This document shows, piece after piece, positions 15,769 through 21,082 of a stretch of 21,082 nucleotides of DNA. The position numbers and the translations under genes were made by a program. Origin of the DNA: Tritrichomonas musculus (lineage: Eukaryota; Parabasalia; Tritrichomonadida; Tritrichomonadidae); contig JAPFFF010000511.1 of NCBI GenBank assembly GCA_039105265.1, forward strand, positions 1 through 21,082, read 5' to 3'. Below the pieces are notes generated by a model. It was not told the origin of the DNA. It was given only the letters and a program-made list of their open reading frames with translations, and searched no databases. How positions within the stretch are numbered: the stretch's first letter is position 1; every line of letters starts with the position of its first letter.

Positions 15769-18700
15769 CTTTATTTTAGATGTTTTTGAATACGGGTAAT
15801 CATATATAATTTTTAATTTTTCTAATGTGCGATCAAAATATGTTCTTTTTCTCAAATACAATGAAGTAACTATTAGATCAACATCATCAAAACTTCTAAT
15901 GAAAGCTTGAATGATTTCTTTATGTTTATCACTGTATTGTCCAATGAAGCAATTAAATTTTTCTTTATTTTGAAATATTTCATGAATTCGTGTAAGAGGA
16001 TAAAATTTTAATACAATATTAATTCCTTCATCAATTTTGAATGGACAAAATGATTTATCATAATCATCAGAAAGATTGAATTGGATTCCAAGATTTTTCA
16101 TCCTTAAATTAAAACAATATAAAAATGTTTTCCAAGCATCGTTAGTCCAGGATGATTTACCAAGTTTAAGTATATCTCTAGCTCTTTCTATTTCACACAA
16201 ATTTATTTGATATTCATAATATTTCAATATTTCACTATTATTTTTCGAATAATTTATTTTCCTATGTGGTATTGCTTTATTTAAACTTTTTGATTTAAGT
16301 GCGCCTAAAATTAATTGATCATCTGCATCATCATTATCATTATAATCATAACTATCAGAATCGATTTTTTCAATGTCTTCTATTTTTTCATTATCATTCA
16401 ATGGAACTATTTTTAAAAATTGACGTTTTTCATCTTTTGGAGAAAGAATATGAATATTCGCAGAGAGTAATGCCAGTAATTCTCTCAAATTGGGTTCTTC
16501 ACCTTCAGATTGATCAAATAAATATGTAAACTGAGAAAGGATGTTCGTAATCGGTGCCATTTCAACGATATTGAAAGCTCTTGCAGCCATTGCAATTATT
16601 GGAAATTCAATTGAAGCATCTGTTTGAATTTTTTTGGACAAAATTAAATTAATTTTATTTCTTGATTCATCAGAAATTTTAAATAAATGAGCAACTGTAA
16701 TAAGTTCTTTTGATGCTCTTTCACATATATTTTTTATATCTAAAATAGATTCATCGAAAATACATTTTTCAGTTGGCATTTTATCATAATCAATTAAAAG
16801 TTCTATTTGTTGCCTTCTGATATTTAAAATTTCATTTTTTGATTCTTTTAAATATATGTCAAATTTGCTTTTAATAGTTTCATTGCATATTATATTATCA
16901 ATATACAACTTGATTTGATCTTCAATTATATCAATGTCCGTTTGTTTACTAATATTCTCTCGTGCTTTTATTATTGATTTTTCTTGAAGTTTATATAATT
17001 TTTCAATTGCTTTTTCTATTTCTTTTGTAATTATTTTTTCCATGTTTTTAGTGCTTTCTTTATATTGAATTGAACTTTTTACATATTTTTGATCTCTCAT
17101 TATTTCTATTGTTAATGATAATAGATCATTATATACTTCTTTAAAAGTGACATCGTCTTTGATAATTTCAACAATCTTTAATAAATGATTGTACCAATCA
17201 TTTTCGAAGTTGGATAATGACATGTATAATGCGTAAATTGCTGTTTCTTTTGGCATTAAAGATAATATTGTAAAAATATAAAATTTGGGAATATTCTTTT
17301 GATCTATTATTCGTTCAATTGGATCAATGATATGATTAATAAATGATTCATTTGTCTCATTTTCAAGATAATAATGAAAAACATCAACTATTGAAGTAGT
17401 AGTAAATTTTGTTAGTGAATATGAAAAAACTTTCATAGAATCACATTTAAATTGTGCATCAAAAATAGAATAAGCATGCACAAATGAAGAATCAATCATT
17501 TCTAAAAGATAATATTCTGCATATCTGCTAATTTCTTCTTCATTTTTACATTTGTTTATATTTGTGAAAAAATGTGTAAAAATCTGATCTTCATAATGAA
17601 AAATATTACAAGATTCGATTCTAAAATACTTGAAAGTCATTTCTTTAATCGTCTCTAAGTCAATTTTTTTAAAGAGAAGTGATGATGCAATTATCGCTGC
17701 AGCTGCAATTTGTGATATACTAATGAATGAAATAATTACGTTTTCGATTTGTTTCAAAAATGGAAATTCATAATCTTTGAATTCAGACAAAATTTTACCT
17801 TGATTTATTTTTAAATCAGATATTTCTTTATGTAAAAATATCTTATTCGTGAAATTTTCTGAATCATTTTTTTCTGAATCACTTTTTTCTATAATCAAAT
17901 CAATTTTTTTCTTAATTACTTTTCTTACTGCTTTTTCTAAAATATTTATAATGATTCCTGTCATTAATTTTGGATTTTCATTTGATAGTCGAAAAGAAAA
18001 GTCTAAAATTAAACAATATGAATTGATTCTATTTGGTTTGCGTGATTTTATTATAGGATTTTTCTTCAGACATTTTACAATCATCTTATTTGGGTCATTT
18101 TTATATTCTTTTAAAAGAGCAGAAATTGCAAAAATACTTCCATATGTATCTGTAAATGGTTGTAATTCATTTGAATTCACTTCACTGTTTATGAGATTGG
18201 CCGTTTCTGTCAATTTTTGAACGTTTAAGAACGAAATAGCTCTTATTGCTGCGATTTTTTGCTTTAATTCTTCTGAATAAGTAAATGAATATTTTACATC
18301 ATTTTCTTCATCAGATAATTTGTAATGTTTTGGATAAAGATGAATCCATTGTCTTTCCTTTTTGGCTTTTTTTATACTTTCTGTTGTTCGTAGTGGATAA
18401 TAAATTGCTCCATTATCTGATTGTGAAATTTCTTTTGTAATTTCTTCAAAATTAATAGATTCTGGATCATTTTTAACGAATAACGCTTTGATAAATGAGC
18501 CCATCGCTGGACCTCCTGGAGATATTTTAATCGAATTGTTTACTCTGATGCTTGGAAATGATAGGCTTTTATGCAAATTATCTGTGCTCGTTATTATTTC
18601 AACATGGTTGTTTGGTTGTAAATCAAAATTGATTTTATCTTTTATTACATAAAAAACATTGAGTTTTTTGATAAATTCTTGGATATTTCCTTTGGATAAA

Positions 18701-19626
18701 TTATTAAATATATCAAAATTAGCTCTATTAAATATATTTTTATAATATTTGAATGTGTCTCTTTCATCTGTTGTTACATCACCATAAAAATCAATCATAG
18801 TTTTAAAGATATTAATTTGTGAATTGTTTTCGAAACCCATTTCAGTTAATTTGTGCTTGCCAAATATAAGTTGAGTTGTTTTAATTTCAACATCGTCCAA
18901 AAAAGAATTACTTTTAATCAAATCAAGTGCTTCCTCTTCATCTATTTTAATGCTTTGGTAAAAATCTATAAGCTCTAAAACTTTATTTTCCGAATTAGTA
19001 AGACCAACTTTTTCAATCGCATATTCGAAAATATTTTTAAACGCGAATAATAATTGCGCTTTGATTCCTAGCAAATCATTACTTGTTATTAATGAATGCA
19101 TGTCATTGTAAGATTTAACAAAATTGATCAAACTTCCGCTGTGGCAAGAATCGTTAAATATCAAAAAACTCGTGTTATTAAATTTCATGGTAACTTCATA
19201 TAAATGGAAATAATGAATTTGCGCAAAATATCCATCGTCTCCATGATCATCTAAAAATAAAATTACTTTTTTGTTTTCGTTGTTTGATATCATCTCACAT
19301 ATTTGATCTAAGGCCGAATTAAATTCTGTAAAATATTGAAAATTTGAATTTTTCTGTTTGATATCAATTTGAAAAGTATCGTCAGCATCAAGTTTGAAAT
19401 AATATTTATTATTTGAGTAAATATATACAGAATAATCTTGTTTTTGCCCAATAGCTAGTATTTTGACACTTTCTTTATCGATATCATAAATGTTAATTGC
19501 AAAATCTTGGATAAGATTAGCAAAAATAGGCTGATAGTATCCATCAATTACATTTGCATCGATTTCATCATCTGGAATGTTTCCAATTAGACCAATGATA
19601 ATGTATGTATCATTATCTTCACTCAT
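15766..19626 (-). CDS. Large protein with N-terminal caspase-fold (clan CD) peptidase-like domain
   Basis: An intronless host gene of 1286 codons. The N-terminal 200 residues follow the clan CD layout: strand TYIIIGLIG near 7-15, then VILFLDDHGDDG with the expected catalytic His at 128, then SFLIFNDSCHSGS with the expected catalytic Cys at 161. This His/Cys dyad is shared by legumains, metacaspases and caspases. The other 1,050 or so residues are mostly helical and charged, with an Ala/Ile-rich hydrophobic stretch near 625-650 (ISQIAAAAIIASSLLF), a long Lys/Glu helix near 852-910 and an acidic run near 1080-1105. Typical metacaspases and legumains have 300-500 residues, so the C-terminal part is an unusual, unidentified extension. 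No signal peptide is seen, which suggests a cytosolic protein. Substrate and role are unknown. Confidence 0.85.
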   Translation of the reverse strand: MSEDNDTYIIIGLIGNIPDDEIDANVIDGYYQPIFANLIQDFAINIYDIDKESVKILAIGQKQDYSVYIYSNNKYYFKLDADDTFQIDIKQKNSNFQYFTEFNSALDQICEMISNNENKKVILFLDDHGDDGYFAQIHYFHLYEVTMKFNNTSFLIFNDSCHSGSLINFVKSYNDMHSLITSNDLLGIKAQLLFAFKNIFEYAIEKVGLTNSENKVLELIDFYQSIKIDEEEALDLIKSNSFLDDVEIKTTQLIFGKHKLTEMGFENNSQINIFKTMIDFYGDVTTDERDTFKYYKNIFNRANFDIFNNLSKGNIQEFIKKLNVFYVIKDKINFDLQPNNHVEIITSTDNLHKSLSFPSIRVNNSIKISPGGPAMGSFIKALFVKNDPESINFEEITKEISQSDNGAIYYPLRTTESIKKAKKERQWIHLYPKHYKLSDEENDVKYSFTYSEELKQKIAAIRAISFLNVQKLTETANLINSEVNSNELQPFTDTYGSIFAISALLKEYKNDPNKMIVKCLKKNPIIKSRKPNRINSYCLILDFSFRLSNENPKLMTGIIINILEKAVRKVIKKKIDLIIEKSDSEKNDSENFTNKIFLHKEISDLKINQGKILSEFKDYEFPFLKQIENVIISFISISQIAAAAIIASSLLFKKIDLETIKEMTFKYFRIESCNIFHYEDQIFTHFFTNINKCKNEEEISRYAEYYLLEMIDSSFVHAYSIFDAQFKCDSMKVFSYSLTKFTTTSIVDVFHYYLENETNESFINHIIDPIERIIDQKNIPKFYIFTILSLMPKETAIYALYMSLSNFENDWYNHLLKIVEIIKDDVTFKEVYNDLLSLTIEIMRDQKYVKSSIQYKESTKNMEKIITKEIEKAIEKLYKLQEKSIIKARENISKQTDIDIIEDQIKLYIDNIICNETIKSKFDIYLKESKNEILNIRRQQIELLIDYDKMPTEKCIFDESILDIKNICERASKELITVAHLFKISDESRNKINLILSKKIQTDASIEFPIIAMAARAFNIVEMAPITNILSQFTYLFDQSEGEEPNLRELLALLSANIHILSPKDEKRQFLKIVPLNDNEKIEDIEKIDSDSYDYNDNDDADDQLILGALKSKSLNKAIPHRKINYSKNNSEILKYYEYQINLCEIERARDILKLGKSSWTNDAWKTFLYCFNLRMKNLGIQFNLSDDYDKSFCPFKIDEGINIVLKFYPLTRIHEIFQNKEKFNCFIGQYSDKHKEIIQAFIRSFDDVDLIVTSLYLRKRTYFDRTLEKLKIIYDYPYSKTSKIK

Positions 19627-19637
19627 TTGAAATAATT

Positions 19638-19643
19638 GAATGA
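19638..19643 (-). promoter_or_regulatory. Initiator (Inr)-like TCATTC before the caspase-fold gene
   Basis: Reading the - strand, TCATTC ends 11 bases before the ATG, placing the A of TCA about 15 bases upstream. Trichomonad protein genes commonly start transcription at an initiator TCA-Py-(T/A) a few to some 20 bases before the start codon, so both sequence and distance fit. This also supports the chosen start at 19626. Confidence 0.55.
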
Positions 19644-19711
19644 TAAAATCTCAAAAGGATGTTTTTTATTCAATTTTTAAAGCATGTATATCTCAATTGA
19701 ATATCTCAATA

Positions 19712-20453
19712 TAGTGGTCCTAAAAAATATTGATAAGAAATTTGAGAGAAATTTTCATGTTTCATTGAAAAAATTGAGAAAATTTATTTAAAAATAATTT
19801 GAGAGAATTTTAAAAGTTCTTTCAAATTCATTCAAATTTAATGACCTATTCATGAATTTATGAATCAATTGTTGGTCAATCTTTTGACCTTTTATTTATT
19901 TGTTTTCTTTACCAAAAAATACAAACGAACGCTATAATTTAATCGCAAGTGGTTCTGCAATCGCACAATTTTAATAAAAGCAAAACAGCTGATGCATTAA
20001 GTATTTCGTTAAATTGCGTCAAAGCAGTAGCTAAATAGATTGATGAAGGGAGACCAGAAAAAACACAACCTTGCCGACCACAAATATTAACAAATGAAAT
20101 CAAGTATTTCATATGCGTTAAAGCAATAATGTTTCCTGAAATCCCTGGAGCTGAAATGGCAAATGTTTCCTGAACACAAATTTTATTCTTTATATGGAAT
20201 AATCTAAGTTTAGCAACAAACAATTCTTTGATTGATTCTTTTCCAAAGAAATTGAAACAATGCCTCGAAGTGCAAGGCAATCAAGTATGATTTTAATTTT
20301 AATTTTTAATAAAAAATCAACTTTTTCAATTGCCGAAAAAATATTGATAAGAAATTTAACTTTTTAAATTAAAAATTTTAAAAATAAAATAACTTTTGTT
20401 AACGACGATTAACTATTGAATTCATTTCTTATCAATATTTTTTAGGAACACTA
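19712..20453 (+). mobile_element. Decayed Tc1/mariner-like DNA transposon, 742 bases
   Basis: Inverted repeats of 32 bases lie at 19710-19741 and 20424-20455 with one mismatch (TATAGTGGTCCTAAAAAATA against TATAGTGTTCC on the complement). Each outer end is TA, consistent with the TA target duplicated by Tc1/mariner transposases; without the TAs the element spans 19712-20453. Inside is a degraded + strand remnant of a helix-turn-helix transposase (see 19958-20290). There is no room for a full DDE/D catalytic domain, so this copy is internally deleted and could move only with help from elsewhere. A further forward copy of 22 bases of the terminal repeat sits at 20336-20357, hinting at rearrangement or nesting. 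It lies about 85 bases upstream of the caspase-fold start codon. Confidence 0.8.
19958..20290 (+). pseudogene. Tc1/mariner-like transposase remnant (N-terminal HTH region)
   Basis: On the + strand, one frame reads SKTADALSISLNCVKAVAK, a typical first helix-turn-helix, then IDEGRPEKTQPCRPQILTN, which recalls the basic GRPR-type linker between the two HTH units of Tc1/mariner transposases. PEIPGAEMANVS follows, resembling the start of a second HTH. The frame is interrupted by two in-frame stops (a TAG after KAVAK, a TGA after MANVS) and ends at 20290. The catalytic domain is absent. The opposite strand has an open frame (19939-20280), but its sequence has no meaning I can recognise. The assignment to the Tc1/mariner group also rests on the surrounding inverted repeats and TA targets. 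Confidence 0.6.
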
Positions 20454-20455
20454 TA

Positions 20456-21082
20456 AGTTGGCTATTGAAAAATGGAAAATTTTATCTCATTTTCAATGAT
20501 AATTGAATTTAGTTTTGATAATTTATCTTGAAGAATAAAATTTTTTTATTTTTTTTCTTGCTTATATATAATATAAATGATATATCATATATAAATAATT
20601 ATCAATAAAAATATAAAATGTTTATTTATTATGAAATACTAAATAAATTATTTCAATACTTGACAAAAGTGATTTATTTAATTTTTTAATATACATTAAT
20701 ATATTTTGTACAAAAAAATATTGCGCATAAATTAGTTGATTTATAATATTATATATTCATATAAAATAAAATAAATTCATTAATATTAGAAAAAATCATT
20801 TTAAAATCGCTGTATTGTTTATTATACATAATTTTTCTCAAATTTTATTGATTTTTCAAATATCTTTTCTTAGGTAATTAATATTAACTTTTTGAATACT
20901 TTTTTTGTTTCTAATTACTTCTAAGTATCTTGATAATAATAATATTTTGAGCTATTATTATTTGATGATAATAGTATAAATTATATTTAGTGCCATATAT
21001 ATATAAATATATTAAATGATAAAATATTTTATTTATCATAGTTTCAGCTTTTTGTTATATAGGTGGACTCGAACTTGATTAT
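20456..21082. other. AT-rich intergenic tail of the window
   Basis: About 630 bases dominated by A and T homopolymer-like runs and TATAT stretches, with no supportable gene or RNA. The last 30 bases carry a GGTGGACTCGAACTTG segment that recalls the T arm of a tRNA on the - strand, but the stem does not pair. Confidence 0.5.

Noticed and set aside
17849-18220. 123-codon ORF on the + strand inside the caspase-fold gene
   Set aside because: Phe/Ile/Leu-rich antisense of Lys/Glu-rich coding sequence; no initiator-like site is evident.
19939-20280. Open frame of 113 codons on the - strand
   Set aside because: It is antisense to a recognisable helix-turn-helix transposase remnant inside a TA-flanked inverted-repeat element; its own product has no recognisable features.
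21050-21082. tRNA-like T-arm (GTTCGAGTCC on the - strand) at the window end
   Set aside because: The bases flanking the loop do not pair beyond one position, no acceptor stem can be formed from the visible part and there is no T-run terminator.

Overview
The window looks like nuclear DNA of a parabasalid protist (a trichomonad such as Trichomonas or Tritrichomonas). Three things point that way. The DNA is AT-rich and the long genes have no introns. A large Maverick/Polinton element fills two thirds of the window. A host gene has a start-proximal TCATTC initiator-like site and a TAAA overlapping its stop codon, both of which are trichomonad habits. The species cannot be fixed from the sequence alone.

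Positions 1 to about 14320 hold most of a Maverick/Polinton, treated here as a fossil. Its left end lies outside the window, and its right boundary is not certain. In order it carries: the 3' part of a probable structural (capsid-like) gene (+), an rve-type integrase (+), a small ORF (+), a 468-residue charged, proline/glutamine-rich protein (+), an 867-residue protein (-), a 762-residue fibre-like protein with repeats (+), a 100-residue protein (-), the polymerase region with a very large protein-primed DNA polymerase B (-), and a 132-residue protein (-). Genes are packed almost end to end: two convergent pairs overlap at their stop codons, and one divergent pair is separated by only 14 bases. 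The element looks nearly whole inside the window, with about two breaks, so it is probably a fairly young insertion. The FtsK/HerA-type packaging ATPase and the maturation protease expected for the family are not seen here; if present they would lie to the left.

Positions 13652-15635 are non-coding. They contain a 23-base minisatellite of about 14 copies, a short 16-17-base tandem repeat, and a 1.0-kb inverted-repeat structure that may be a small DNA transposon. A short AT-rich stretch follows.

Positions 15636-19643 are the host part. They hold a tRNA-Thr(AGT) with its Pol III terminator, facing a 1286-codon gene on the - strand whose N-terminus has a caspase-type (clan CD) His/Cys dyad. About 85 bases upstream of that gene's start lies a decayed Tc1/mariner-like DNA transposon (19712-20453), with 32-base terminal repeats (TA targets included) and a broken helix-turn-helix transposase remnant. 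The last 0.6 kb is AT-rich with nothing recognisable.
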